Assembly: GCA_002346225.1 (NCBI GenBank)
Contig: DDYY01000011.1
Coordinates: forward strand, 3,983 to 67,982
Source: Bacteroidetes bacterium UBA3022
GTDB taxonomy: Bacteria; Bacteroidota; Bacteroidia; Chitinophagales; BACL12
DNA length: 64,000 nt
Direction: 5' to 3'
The position numbers were made by a program, and so were the translations under genes. Below are positions 34,018 through 42,823 of this stretch, one piece after another. The notes under the pieces were generated by a model. The model saw nothing but the letters and a program-made list of their open reading frames with translations, was not told the origin of the DNA and did not search any database. The stretch's first letter is position 1. Every line of letters begins with the position of its first letter.

Positions 34018-35325
34018 TCAATGATTAATATTCTTTGAAATGGTTTCCATCAATTCCTCTGGATTGAAAGGTTTTCCCACAAACGCATTCATGCCACATT
34101 CGAAACACTTGTCTACCTCAGCCTTGATGACACTTGCCGTCATCGCAATAATAGGAATACTATTTATTTTTTCGTCATTGTAGCTGCGAATTAATTTTGT
34201 CGCTTCATAGCCATCCATTTCAGGCATTTGAATATCCATCAATATGATATCATAGGTATTGCGAATGGCCAGCTCCACAGCTGCTTTTCCATTGACAGCC
34301 ACATCGATAACAGCCCCCGGTATCATTTCTTCTAATGTATCAACGGCTACCATCTTATTGAATTCATTGTCTTCTGCCAACAGAATGCGCAAATTAGATA
34401 ATGATGCTTTTACATCGCTATGCGTTTTGTGGTCAGTATCAGTTGGTGCTGTCGTTGCATGCTGATAGGGTATAACGAAACTGAAAACGCTGCCCTTATT
34501 CATTTCGCTTTCTACTTCAATGCGACCTCCCTGGAGTTCTATCAGTCGTTTACAGATGGCCAGACCAAGGCCGGTGCCTCCGAACTTGCGTGTAGTGCTG
34601 GAAGATTCCTGCGTAAACATATTAAAGATGTGCTGCAGCTTGTCTTTGCTGATACCTATGCCTGTGTCGCTAACCGAAAACTTCAGTTGAATAGCTTTGT
34701 CATCCTGACTTTCCAGTTGGGTATGTATCAACACCTTGCCCTGATCGGTAAATTTGATGGCATTGCCTACCAGATTGATAAGCACCTGGTTCAGGCGGTA
34801 GGGGTCACCCTCCACGCGTTCGGGAACGTCAGGGTCTGTTTGAAAGTCAAGTTCCAGTCCTTTGGCCATGGCCTGAAAAAGCAGGGTGTTGACCACTGTC
34901 TCTGTGCGTTCTTTGGGCGAAAAAACGATTTTTTCGAAGAGTATTTTGCCGGCTTCAATTTTCGATAAATCGAGGATGTCGTTGATGATTACCAGCAGGT
35001 TGTCAGATGATTCACTGATGGCATTCAGGTAGCGCAACTGGTCCTCCCTTGGATTTTTTTCGAGCAGGAGCCTCGTCATACCCAGTATGGCATTTAGTGG
35101 CGTTCTGATTTCATGGCTCATATTGGCCAGAAACTGTTCCTTGGCCTTTTCAGAGTTTTCGGCCCGCTCCATTTCCATCTCCAGTTCGGCAGTCTTTTCC
35201 TTCACTTTTTCCCTTAACCATCGCTGGGTTTCAGCCGACGCACGGATACTTCTTCTGATCAGAAAAATGATGGCAGATAATACAAGTAGCAGTAAAAAAA
35301 CATCAATATACCAGGAGTTCAGCAC
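34018..35325 (-). CDS. Hybrid sensor histidine kinase
   Basis: The 435-residue protein has one N-terminal membrane helix (about 6-23), a coiled coil (about 30-65), a HisKA domain with His71 in SHEIRTPLNAIL, a HATPase domain with LINLVGNAIKF, SDTGIGIS and FGGTGLGLAICK, and a C-terminal receiver with Asp364 in ILMDIQMPEMDG. There is no real periplasmic sensor domain, so input must come through the membrane helix, the coiled coil or a partner. The start is a GTG at 35325; no ATG is in frame. It is followed directly by HPt and a membrane receiver. A TATATTTG promoter box and a near-palindrome lie upstream. Confidence 0.92.
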   Translation of the reverse strand: MLNSWYIDVFLLLLVLSAIIFLIRRSIRASAETQRWLREKVKEKTAELEMEMERAENSEKAKEQFLANMSHEIRTPLNAILGMTRLLLEKNPREDQLRYLNAISESSDNLLVIINDILDLSKIEAGKILFEKIVFSPKERTETVVNTLLFQAMAKGLELDFQTDPDVPERVEGDPYRLNQVLINLVGNAIKFTDQGKVLIHTQLESQDDKAIQLKFSVSDTGIGISKDKLQHIFNMFTQESSSTTRKFGGTGLGLAICKRLIELQGGRIEVESEMNKGSVFSFVIPYQHATTAPTDTDHKTHSDVKASLSNLRILLAEDNEFNKMVAVDTLEEMIPGAVIDVAVNGKAAVELAIRNTYDIILMDIQMPEMDGYEATKLIRSYNDEKINSIPIIAMTASVIKAEVDKCFECGMNAFVGKPFNPEELMETISKNINH

Positions 35326-35371
35326 AGGGCATTTTTTGAATGAGGAGAATCGAATTTTACTTGTCTTGTTG

Positions 35372-35386
35372 CTATAACGCGTATAG
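35372..35386. repeat. Imperfect palindrome upstream of the hybrid kinase gene
   Basis: CTATAACGCGTATAG is a CTATA-CGCG-TATAG palindrome with one inserted base, located between the -7 box (35393-35400) and the GTG start at 35325, hence within the leader. It could be an operator; this is inference from symmetry alone. Confidence 0.3.
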
Positions 35387-35392
35387 TAGAGG

Positions 35393-35400
35393 CAAATATA
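35393..35400 (-). promoter_or_regulatory. -7 box of the phosphorelay operon
   Basis: Perfect TATATTTG on the minus strand between the NRDE gene and the kinase gene, with a TTG about 25 bases further upstream. Confidence 0.45.
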
Positions 35401-35407
35401 TTCGTTT

Positions 35408-36151
35408 TCAGGTGATTCTGAAGGTCAACCGGGTGTCGCCTTCGGGAATTACGCCCCATTCGAAGTAGTTGGTGTAGCGGTCCTTGTCGACATAGATCAA
35501 CGCAGTAGAGCGCGTTCCATAGCCTTCTGTGCTGATACAGATGGCAGACAGCTGTCTCTCCAGCGCCAGCGGCACTCCTGTAGAAGGCAGCTCTGCGGGA
35601 TGTGCAAGTTCTTTGTCAGAAAATAGCTGTTGTAGCTTTTCTGGTGAAAACGCGCCCTGAATGTATTTTTTGAATCCTACTTTCGACTTTTTCAACTTGG
35701 GCCATGGTGTATCCAGCAGCGCATTGCTCAGGCCATAAATGCCAGACTGCAGCTTTTTCCCTGTCATTTCCACATTGTTGAAATAGCGCAACTCCTCCTG
35801 GTCGCCATAGAAGAGATTGAAGCCATTGTAGCGGGCTCCGTGCTCCATGAGGTAGTCCTGCATAGCTTCGGGGTTGCGGACATTCTCGAGGTAATTCCGG
35901 ACCAATTCTCCTCTCGAAGGCGCACTGCTAAGAAGCGCATCGGGATCGCGGTAGTTGGTAATAGCAGCGAAGTGGCCGGTTTCGCTGATGCCCATCCACA
36001 TGCCTCCTTCCTGCAGGTCCTGTCCGCCGTAAATACCAGACTCCCATCTATGGAGACTGCGCGTCGGACGCTCGTGAAACTCGTCGCGATTGGCGAGAAT
36101 TATCAGCGGGAAATCGGGGTGATGCTGCCAGGCAATATTGATCAGACACAT
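35408..36151 (-). CDS. NRDE-family (TANGO2-like) protein
   Basis: The 247-residue protein has the family signature at the N-terminus: MCLINIAWQHHPDFPLIILANRDEFHERPT, with the Asn-Arg-Asp-Glu motif and the exposed Cys2, followed by GGQDLQEGGMWMGISETGHFAAITNYRD. Cys2 could be an N-terminal nucleophile after Met removal (known for Ntn-fold relatives, inferred here). The family is linked to haem trafficking and lipid metabolism in eukaryotes; the bacterial role is open. It is upstream of the phosphorelay on the same strand but separated by a promoter. Confidence 0.85.
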   Translation of the reverse strand: MCLINIAWQHHPDFPLIILANRDEFHERPTRSLHRWESGIYGGQDLQEGGMWMGISETGHFAAITNYRDPDALLSSAPSRGELVRNYLENVRNPEAMQDYLMEHGARYNGFNLFYGDQEELRYFNNVEMTGKKLQSGIYGLSNALLDTPWPKLKKSKVGFKKYIQGAFSPEKLQQLFSDKELAHPAELPSTGVPLALERQLSAICISTEGYGTRSTALIYVDKDRYTNYFEWGVIPEGDTRLTFRIT

Positions 36152-36243
36152 AATTGTTGATTGCTGCTAAGGGAATAAAAGTAGGACATCTATAACACTC
36201 TGCCTGCTATGCTGGTTCAAAGTTGTTCTGTTACCTTTATTGT

Positions 36244-37098
36244 GTGAAGCTACTCCGCGCCATCGTTTACTCGAACCTCTGGATAGCCATAGGTGCGGTA
36301 GCAATGTGTCAGACGGGCTATTTGCTGCTGGGAGAATCGCTGCACTGGGATGCATTGACCTTGTTGATTTTTGTTGCCACCTGGTCGGTATACCTCTTGA
36401 TTAGGCTGGCAGCTAAAAACCGCATCAGCCACTATACTCCGGACGATCGTTGGAATTTTTTTTTCCGCTACTACCGACTGATGGCAGTTGCCGTGGCCCT
36501 CGGATTTATCGCAATAGGCATTTTGTTTTTCTTCCTTCCCCGTCAGGTGCAGCTGGCGCTGGTTATCCCCGGTTTGATTTCCATACTGTATGGGCTGCCC
36601 TTGTTGGCAAAACGCGTGCGGTTAAGGGATATCAGCATCATAAAGATTTTTCTGATTGCCGGCGTATGGGCTTGTACATCCAGTGTGCTGCCTGCAGCCA
36701 ATGCCGGAATAGCGCTTGCTTCAGGTGAGGTGGTAGCCTTGTTCATCGGACAGTTCTGTTTTATTCTCGCCATCACCCTGCCTTTTGATATTAAAGATTT
36801 GGATATAGATGCCATCAGCAAGGTGCGCACCATTCCGTATTATCTAGGAAAAGAACTCAGCTACACGCTTTCATTTGTATTGCTGGTTGCTGCTGCGGGT
36901 ATTCTGCAGTATCATCAAACAGTTATCATGCACCAGAGTCCGGGGGCTGGGGTGCCGGTGGGAGTGAGCATGTTCATTGCAGGATTGCTCATTCATGCTT
37001 CACGGAAAGAAGCAGGAAACATGATTTACTTCTTTGCCATTGATGGCTGCATGCTCCTGCAGTTGCTGCTCATCTGGAGCTATGAGCAATGGGCGTAA
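36244..37098 (+). CDS. UbiA-like polytopic membrane protein
   Basis: The protein (284 residues from a GTG at 36244) has eight or more membrane helices and resembles UbiA prenyltransferases. The second acidic motif is visible as FDIKDLDIDAISKVRTIP, but the first Asp-rich motif (NDxxDxxxD) is replaced by YLLIRLAAKNRISH. Without the first motif ordinary prenyl-diphosphate binding is doubtful, so the activity is uncertain. A TTG at 36223 opens the frame, but TACCTTTA (36232-36239) looks like a -7 box, favouring the later start. Its stop is immediately adjacent to that of the convergent DUF4258-like gene. Confidence 0.7.
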   Translation: MKLLRAIVYSNLWIAIGAVAMCQTGYLLLGESLHWDALTLLIFVATWSVYLLIRLAAKNRISHYTPDDRWNFFFRYYRLMAVAVALGFIAIGILFFFLPRQVQLALVIPGLISILYGLPLLAKRVRLRDISIIKIFLIAGVWACTSSVLPAANAGIALASGEVVALFIGQFCFILAITLPFDIKDLDIDAISKVRTIPYYLGKELSYTLSFVLLVAAAGILQYHQTVIMHQSPGAGVPVGVSMFIAGLLIHASRKEAGNMIYFFAIDGCMLLQLLLIWSYEQWA

Positions 37099-37515
37099 TC
37101 AGCAATTACAGGCGGCGTCTATTTCAACGGCACGGATGATGTCCCCGCCATCGCCGGTTTCGACGACGAAGCGAACTGGAACACCATTATCCAACTGGCC
37201 GGCAATACTGTAGCTGGTGTAGTGGCAGTTGCCAAAATCGCACTGGCTGTAGTCGATGTTTTCGGGTTGCATCAACGCAGTAAGCTGACTTGCTGCAATG
37301 CCGTTGCATTCCATCACACAAGCAGCCTGTTCTTCAATCTGGAATTGGCGGGTTTGTAAATCGGCCAGCAACGCGGCATCCAGCTCATCTACTGACTTGG
37401 ATGCAGCTGATTTCTCAGAAGCAGGTTGTTGCAGGTAACGTCCGCCGATGAATAATCCGGATACGATGATCAGGAACCACAACTGGCGTTTGTTGATATG
37501 TTGCATAATGGACAT
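37099..37515 (-). CDS. DUF4258-like protein with N-terminal membrane anchor
   Basis: The 138-residue protein has a membrane helix (about 11-27) and a domain whose spacing recalls Bacteroidota DUF4258 proteins: the CVMECNGI segment in place of the usual CRMxCRxI, then ENIDYSQCDFGNCHYTSYSIAGQLDNGVPVRFVVE and a DAACNC end. The family His before the first Cys is lost (EQAACVMEC), so this may be a diverged, non-catalytic version. Six Cys in the exported part suggest disulfides or metal binding. It is divergent from bioB and convergent with the UbiA-like gene, with no spacer. Confidence 0.6.
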   Translation of the reverse strand: MSIMQHINKRQLWFLIIVSGLFIGGRYLQQPASEKSAASKSVDELDAALLADLQTRQFQIEEQAACVMECNGIAASQLTALMQPENIDYSQCDFGNCHYTSYSIAGQLDNGVPVRFVVETGDGGDIIRAVEIDAACNC

Positions 37516-37525
37516 GTACTGCCGT

Positions 37526-37556
37526 TTGCCACAAAATTAGCTTTCGGTTACCTTTG
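37526..37556 (+). promoter_or_regulatory. Promoter of the biotin operon
   Basis: TTG at 37526-37528, 20-base spacer and a perfect TACCTTTG at 37549-37556. The predicted start near 37563 gives an 11-nt leader before the bioB ATG at 37574. No BirA-like operator palindrome is evident. Confidence 0.75.
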
Positions 37557-37573
37557 CTGCAAACACAGGATGC

Positions 37574-38560
37574 ATGACACCCATCAGAAACGACTGGACG
37601 AAGGAAGAAATAGCGGCTATTTATCATAGTCCCATCATGGAATTAATGTACAAAGCTTCGGTGGTGCATCATCAGGAACAAGCTACCGGAGAGGTGCAGG
37701 TGTGCACACTGCTGAGTGTCAAAACAGGCGGGTGTCCGGAAGATTGCTCTTATTGTCCGCAGGCGGCGCGCTATCAGACGGATGTGGAGGTGCAGAAGCT
37801 CATGGAATACGATGAGGTCATCACCAAAGCGCTCATTGCCAAGGAAAACGGATCGACGCGCTTTTGTATGGGAGCTGCCTGGAGAAATGTGCGCGACAAC
37901 CGCGACTTCGACCGTGTGCTGGATATGGTGAAAGGTGTTTCTCAGATGGGTCTGGAAGTATGCTGCACTTTGGGAATGCTCACAGAAGAGCAGGCGCAAA
38001 AACTCAAGGACGCAGGTTTGTACGCCTATAACCACAACCTTGATACTTCAGAAGAATATTACGACGATATCATCTCTACGCGAACCTATGACGACAGGCT
38101 CGATACATTGAAAAATGTGCGGGAAGCGGGCGTCTCCGTTTGCAGCGGTGGTATCATCGGCATGGGTGAAACAGATGAAGACAGAATTGGACTGTTGCAC
38201 ACCCTGGCTACCTTACCGGAGCACCCGGAAAGTGTACCCGTTAATGCACTGGTACCTGTGGCCGGCACGCCCATGGCAGAGATGAAGCGCGTGAGCGTAT
38301 GGGAGATGATTCGCATGATTGCCACTGCCCGCATCATCATGCCCCGCGCAATGGTAAGGCTAAGTGCCGGAAGAGCTGAGATGTCGGTAGAAGAACAGGC
38401 ACTCTGTTTCATGGCCGGTGCCAATTCCATTTTTGCAGGAGAGAAGCTGCTCACCACACCCAATCCCGATTACAACGAAGACAAGGCTATGTTCCAGCTT
38501 CTTGGTTTGACACCAAGAGCATCCTACAAAGGAAAGGCAGTTGAAGCACATGCTGAATGA
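37574..38560 (+). CDS. bioB: Biotin synthase
   Basis: BioB inserts sulfur into dethiobiotin to give biotin; it is a radical SAM enzyme. The 328-residue protein carries the SAM cluster motif C54xxxC58xxC61 (GGCPEDCSYCPQ), the YNHNLDTSEEYY and CSGGIIGMGE segments of the family, and PRAMVRLSAGR with the Arg that contacts the second (2Fe-2S) cluster. It is first in an operon: its last 11 bp overlap bioF. Confidence 0.97.
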   Translation: MTPIRNDWTKEEIAAIYHSPIMELMYKASVVHHQEQATGEVQVCTLLSVKTGGCPEDCSYCPQAARYQTDVEVQKLMEYDEVITKALIAKENGSTRFCMGAAWRNVRDNRDFDRVLDMVKGVSQMGLEVCCTLGMLTEEQAQKLKDAGLYAYNHNLDTSEEYYDDIISTRTYDDRLDTLKNVREAGVSVCSGGIIGMGETDEDRIGLLHTLATLPEHPESVPVNALVPVAGTPMAEMKRVSVWEMIRMIATARIIMPRAMVRLSAGRAEMSVEEQALCFMAGANSIFAGEKLLTTPNPDYNEDKAMFQLLGLTPRASYKGKAVEAHAE

Positions 38561-39665
38561 AATACCTGCACGACTGCAGCGTAAGCTGGATGTGAGGACA
38601 GCAGAAAATGCTTTGCGTGGGTTGCGTCATTTCGATGCAGCTATTGATTTTAGTTCCAACGATTATCTGGGCTATGCGCAGCATCCCTTTATCCGCGAAC
38701 AGGTGATCCGCCAATTGGAAACGTGGAAAAGAACCGGAAGCGGCGGTTCACGACTGCTGACAGGCAATCATCCTGCTATGGAAGAGCTGGAAGCGCGCGT
38801 TGCGGCATTTCATCATGCTCCTGCTGCATTGCTGTTTGGCTCCGGCTATGAGGCTAACAGTGGTCTGCTCTCCGCTATTGCAGGAAAAGATGATACTATT
38901 TTATATGATAGTCTTTGTCATGCGAGTATGCGTGAAGGTATTCAACTTTCTCCGGGAAGGTCGCTGTCCTTTAAGCACAATGATGTGCAGGATCTCGAAA
39001 GAAAACTATCATCGGCGTCAGGCGAGAAGTACGTGGTTACCGAGTCGGTTTTTTCCATGGATGGCGATACCGCTCCGCTCATTGACCTGGCAGGCATCTG
39101 CCGCAGGCACGGGGCTTACCTGATAGTTGATGAGGCTCATGCTACAGGCGTCATGGGTAAAGGAGGAGTGGGAATGGTGGCGCATTTTCAATTGGAAGAA
39201 GAAGTGTTTGCCCGGGTTTATACCTTCGGCAAGGGGCTGGGGCAACAGGGAGCGGCCGTAGCATGTAGCGAGAAGCTGCGCAGTTATCTCATCAACTTTT
39301 GCCGACCTTTCATCTATTCAACGGCTCCGGCACTGGCTCTTGTCGCCGCTGTACAGGCTGCTTATGATTTGCTGGAGCGGGATAATACAGCGCTGGCATC
39401 ACTACAAAAACTGATGGAAGAAAGTATAGCATTGCTGCCGGTATCCGGAATGCCCACTGCTATCCGGACCATTATCGTTCCGGGTAATGACAGGGTGAAG
39501 GAAGTGGCTGGGATGTTGCAGCAAAACGGATTTCTCGTATTGCCTGTCCTATCATCAACGGTACCCGCAGGAGCGGAACGCCTGCGCATATGCCTGCATG
39601 CATTCAATACTATGGAGCAGGTTAGCGCCTTGGCGGGACTGCTGAAAAAGTCAGGAGTAGCATGA
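38550..39665 (+). CDS. bioF: 8-amino-7-oxononanoate synthase
   Basis: The 371-residue PLP enzyme condenses pimeloyl-thioester with alanine in biotin synthesis. Family features seen are IDFSSNDYLGYAQHP, TGSGGSRLLTGNHPAMEELE, VDEAHATGVMGKGGVG and the PLP lysine in YTFGKGLGQQGAAV. The open frame begins at a TTG at 38541, but the ATG at 38550 (MLNEIPARLQRKL) is preferred. It overlaps bioB by 11 bp and the downstream FAD-enzyme gene by 4 nt. bioA and bioD are not in the window; KAPA synthase could also be called KBL-like, but bioB next door settles it. Confidence 0.95.
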   Translation: MLNEIPARLQRKLDVRTAENALRGLRHFDAAIDFSSNDYLGYAQHPFIREQVIRQLETWKRTGSGGSRLLTGNHPAMEELEARVAAFHHAPAALLFGSGYEANSGLLSAIAGKDDTILYDSLCHASMREGIQLSPGRSLSFKHNDVQDLERKLSSASGEKYVVTESVFSMDGDTAPLIDLAGICRRHGAYLIVDEAHATGVMGKGGVGMVAHFQLEEEVFARVYTFGKGLGQQGAAVACSEKLRSYLINFCRPFIYSTAPALALVAAVQAAYDLLERDNTALASLQKLMEESIALLPVSGMPTAIRTIIVPGNDRVKEVAGMLQQNGFLVLPVLSSTVPAGAERLRICLHAFNTMEQVSALAGLLKKSGVA

Positions 39666-41209
39666 TACAGCAGGTACAAATACGACTGACACCCGAAGAT
39701 GCAGCCTCCCCTGAGAAGGTGCGGAAAGCGGCATTGAAAAAAAGTGGGGCCGGTCCGCAGGCAGAGGTGGCCATTCGCAAGCGCAGTATTGATGCCCGAC
39801 AGCAGCAGGTGATGATGCAGCTGGTGGTGGATGTAGCTGAGAACGAGGCTATACCGCAACCGGATTTTACTTTAAGGCAATATCCCTCGGTAGCTCAAAA
39901 GCCCGAAGTGCATATTGTAGGATGCGGACCTGCGGGTCTTTTTGCAGCGCTCACCTGCATTCAAAAGGGGTATAAGCCCGTGATTCTGGAGCGGGGAAAG
40001 AATGTCCGCGACAGGCGAAGGGACCTGGCCCGCATCAACAGGGAACAGATAGTGCATCCTGATTCCAATTATTGTTTTGGTGAAGGCGGGGCGGGGACTT
40101 ACTCCGACGGTAAACTGTATACCCGTTCTGATAAGCGGGGCAATGTCAGGTCGGTGCTGGAAACATTTGTTCAGTTTGGGGCCAGTCCTGATATCCTGGT
40201 GGACGCCCATCCACATATTGGCACGAATAAGCTACCCCAGATCATTAGTAGTATCCGGACTTACATTGAGGCGCACGGGGGAGAAGTCCATTTTGAAAAG
40301 CGGGTTACAGCTATACACCACAAAGGAGGAAAGCTGAGCACTCTGGAATGCAATGCTGCAGAAATGATACCTGTAAGGCGTGTTATTTTGGCTACCGGCC
40401 ATTCAGCACGGGATATTTACTTCATGTTGGAAAGTTCAGGCATTGCAGTGGAATTCAAGCCTTTTGCCATGGGCGTGCGGATAGAGCATCCACAGGTGTT
40501 TATTGATACCATGCAATACCACCGGACAGATCGGGGCGACCTGCTTCCGCCGGCTGCGTACAGTTTTGTGAGAAAAACCGGCGACCGCAGTGCCTATAGT
40601 TTTTGTATGTGTCCCGGCGGAATCATCGCTCCCTGCGCCACCGCATCGCAAGAGGTTGTTACAAATGGATGGTCGCCATCCAAACGCAATAATCCATTTG
40701 CCAACAGTGGCTTTGTAGTAGGGGTGGGTGAGGCAGATGTGGCGCATCTTTCGCATCATGGGGCTTTGCGTGGACTGGTTTTCCAGATGGAAGTGGAAAG
40801 GGCAGCCTGGAATGCAGGTGGGCGTACTCAGATGGCACCTGCCCAGCGTATGACTGATTTTGTGCAGCAAAAGCAATCGGCCAACCTACCGGAGTGTTCC
40901 TATCAGCCGGGATTGACATCTGTTGACATGCATGCAGTATTGCCGTCCTTTATTGCAGAAAGTTTAAAGGATGCTTTCCTGCAATTACAAAAGATTCAAC
41001 CCATTTACTTTACAAATGAAGCTGTGGTAGTAGGGGTAGAGAGCCGAACCTCTGCACCCGTGCGTATTCCCAGAGATAGCGACAGCTTGCAACACCCGCA
41101 GATAGCAGGCCTGTTTCCAAGTGGTGAAGGAGGCGGTTATGCCGGCGGTATTGTCAGTGCGGCCATCGATGGCAGCAAGGTAGCCGAAATGGCCTGCCTC
41201 AATCTATGA
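39662..41209 (+). CDS. FAD-dependent oxidoreductase
   Basis: The 515-residue protein has a small N-terminal domain (about 1-80, VQIRLTPEDAASPEKVRKAALKKSG) and an FAD-binding domain with HIVGCGPAGLFAALTCIQKGYKPVILERG (GxGxxG and the terminal Glu), CFGEGGAGTYSDGKLYTR, RRVILATGHSARDIY and a C-terminal FPSGEGGGYAGGIVSAAIDGSKVA. This is the widespread family of uncharacterised FAD-dependent dehydrogenases. It overlaps bioF by 4 nt (ATGA), so it is in the biotin operon, but a biotin role is not established. Its 3' end overlaps the desaturase gene by 11 bp. Confidence 0.87.
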   Translation: MIQQVQIRLTPEDAASPEKVRKAALKKSGAGPQAEVAIRKRSIDARQQQVMMQLVVDVAENEAIPQPDFTLRQYPSVAQKPEVHIVGCGPAGLFAALTCIQKGYKPVILERGKNVRDRRRDLARINREQIVHPDSNYCFGEGGAGTYSDGKLYTRSDKRGNVRSVLETFVQFGASPDILVDAHPHIGTNKLPQIISSIRTYIEAHGGEVHFEKRVTAIHHKGGKLSTLECNAAEMIPVRRVILATGHSARDIYFMLESSGIAVEFKPFAMGVRIEHPQVFIDTMQYHRTDRGDLLPPAAYSFVRKTGDRSAYSFCMCPGGIIAPCATASQEVVTNGWSPSKRNNPFANSGFVVGVGEADVAHLSHHGALRGLVFQMEVERAAWNAGGRTQMAPAQRMTDFVQQKQSANLPECSYQPGLTSVDMHAVLPSFIAESLKDAFLQLQKIQPIYFTNEAVVVGVESRTSAPVRIPRDSDSLQHPQIAGLFPSGEGGGYAGGIVSAAIDGSKVAEMACLNL

Positions 41210-42311
41210 TATCATTCAGCGAAGGAACCCTTCCCAATGTGTGCAGCAAACGTATGTGCGACTGGATAGCTTTGCCCAAGGTCGGATGACTTAAATAGGG
41301 CACATGGTATTCCGCTGCAGTTTGCTGTACAATCCTGGAAATCTGAGGATAATGCACGTGACAAATCTTAGGGAATAAATGGTGTTCTACCTGGAAGTTG
41401 AGTCCGCCCACGTACCATGATAAGAGTTTGCTATGCGGTGCGAAATTCATAGTAGTCTCCATTTGATGTACTGCCCAGTTGTTCTGTATGGAACCACTTT
41501 CATCCGGGATGGGATGACTGGTGCCTTCAACAGTATGGGCCAGCTGGAATACTACAGAAAGAATGATTCCTGCAATCATATGCATGAGCAAAAAACCTAT
41601 GAGAACCTGCCATAAAGGAATGGTGGCAACCACAACCGGCACAACGATAAATACGCCTATATAGAGCAATTTCATGATGGTCAGCTGAACCAGGTTGCGA
41701 TAATATTCTGCAGGTGGAGAGGCATTTACGCCATTGTCGCGATAGCGTTTCCATTGCACAAAATCTTTTCCCAACAGCCAGTAAAGTGTAATGAGGCTGT
41801 ACAATCCGAAGGCATACCAGTACTGACCTTTGTGTTTGTTCTGCAAATTGTCGTGCGGCGTGAAGCGCATTCCTGCCTTAGTATCAATATCATCATCCAT
41901 ACCTGAAATGTTGGTATAGGTATGGTGGAGAATATTGTGCTGCAGTTTCCAGTTGAAAACAGCCCCACCTAGTAAGTTAAGTGTAGAACCCAGTATTTTG
42001 TTGACCCAGGCTTTGGAGGAATAAGCCCCGTGGTTGGCGTCATGCATTACGCTCATGCCAATGCCTGCCATAGCGATACCCATGAGGGCCCACAGCAGCA
42101 AGGATACAAGGAGTGGCGGATGAAGAACCACCAATAGTACAAATGGTGCGATATAACTCGTTAGCAGAACTATGGTCTTCACCACCATGGTCGTATTAGC
42201 GAAAGGAGAAATATTATTTTTCAGAAAGTAATCCTGAACATTCTTTTTAAGTGCTGTATGGAAATCATTTCCGGTTCTGCTCCTGAACTTTACAGCGTTC
42301 TTCTTATTCAT
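41199..42311 (-). CDS. Membrane fatty acid desaturase
   Basis: The 370-residue protein has four or more membrane helices and the three histidine boxes of membrane di-iron desaturases: HDANHGAY, HNILHHTYTN and QVEHHLFPKICHVHY. The QxxHH third box is the variant found in front-end and linoleoyl-CoA-type desaturases, although no cytochrome b5 domain is fused. Substrate may be acyl-CoA or membrane phospholipid acyl chains. The ATG at 42311 is used instead of a TTG two codons upstream. The gene lies downstream of a cold-shock protein gene, consistent with (not proof of) cold adaptation of membranes. Confidence 0.92.
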   Translation of the reverse strand: MNKKNAVKFRSRTGNDFHTALKKNVQDYFLKNNISPFANTTMVVKTIVLLTSYIAPFVLLVVLHPPLLVSLLLWALMGIAMAGIGMSVMHDANHGAYSSKAWVNKILGSTLNLLGGAVFNWKLQHNILHHTYTNISGMDDDIDTKAGMRFTPHDNLQNKHKGQYWYAFGLYSLITLYWLLGKDFVQWKRYRDNGVNASPPAEYYRNLVQLTIMKLLYIGVFIVVPVVVATIPLWQVLIGFLLMHMIAGIILSVVFQLAHTVEGTSHPIPDESGSIQNNWAVHQMETTMNFAPHSKLLSWYVGGLNFQVEHHLFPKICHVHYPQISRIVQQTAAEYHVPYLSHPTLGKAIQSHIRLLHTLGRVPSLNDIID

Positions 42312-42370
42312 ATACAATAATTTAGAACCTTAGGTAATAGATTCAGTTCTAATCGGGAAATGTGATGGGG

Positions 42371-42823
42371 TCAATTACTCAGCTTGACATTAAATGCACT
42401 GAAGCCTTTGGGGCTTTTTTCAATTTCGAAGGTAACAACGTTATTTTCCTTTAATTGAATCTCAACATTGTTCTGATGCACGAAGATGCTTTCCTGGGTT
42501 TCTTTATCCCGAATAAAGCCGTATCCCTTGTCGACATTGAAAAAGGTAACAACACCTTTTCTTATGGTTCCTTCCATGGCGATATCCTCGCGCTCCGGAA
42601 CACTGATTTCAATGTTTTCCAGTTTTATTTCTTTTTTCTTGGTAGGATCCGGAGGTGTGTCGCTGATATTGCCGTTTTCATCTACATAAGCCAGCATGTC
42701 TTCCAGACTGCTTTTCTTTTCCTGGTCTTTCTTGGCTTCTCTGCGTGCTTCCTTATCCTTGCGTTTCTTTTCTTTCTTGTTTCTTACTTCTTTTTTACTA
42801 AATGTTTCTTTCGATCTTGCCAT
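42371..42823 (-). CDS. Cold-shock domain protein with basic N-terminal extension
   Basis: The 150-residue protein has a Lys/Arg/Glu-rich N-terminal region (about 1-40), an acidic linker, and a C-terminal cold-shock domain (about 85-150). RNA-binding motifs are KGYGFIRD (RNP1) and SIFVHQNNV (RNP2). Such proteins bind single-stranded RNA and melt structures at low temperature. The charged extension is typical of a Bacteroidota subgroup and probably adds nucleic acid affinity. The gene has a well-placed -7 box 104 bp upstream, leaving a leader of almost 100 nt with two hairpins, unusual in this window where leaders are 10-30 nt. Confidence 0.93.
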   Translation of the reverse strand: MARSKETFSKKEVRNKKEKKRKDKEARREAKKDQEKKSSLEDMLAYVDENGNISDTPPDPTKKKEIKLENIEISVPEREDIAMEGTIRKGVVTFFNVDKGYGFIRDKETQESIFVHQNNVEIQLKENNVVTFEIEKSPKGFSAFNVKLSN

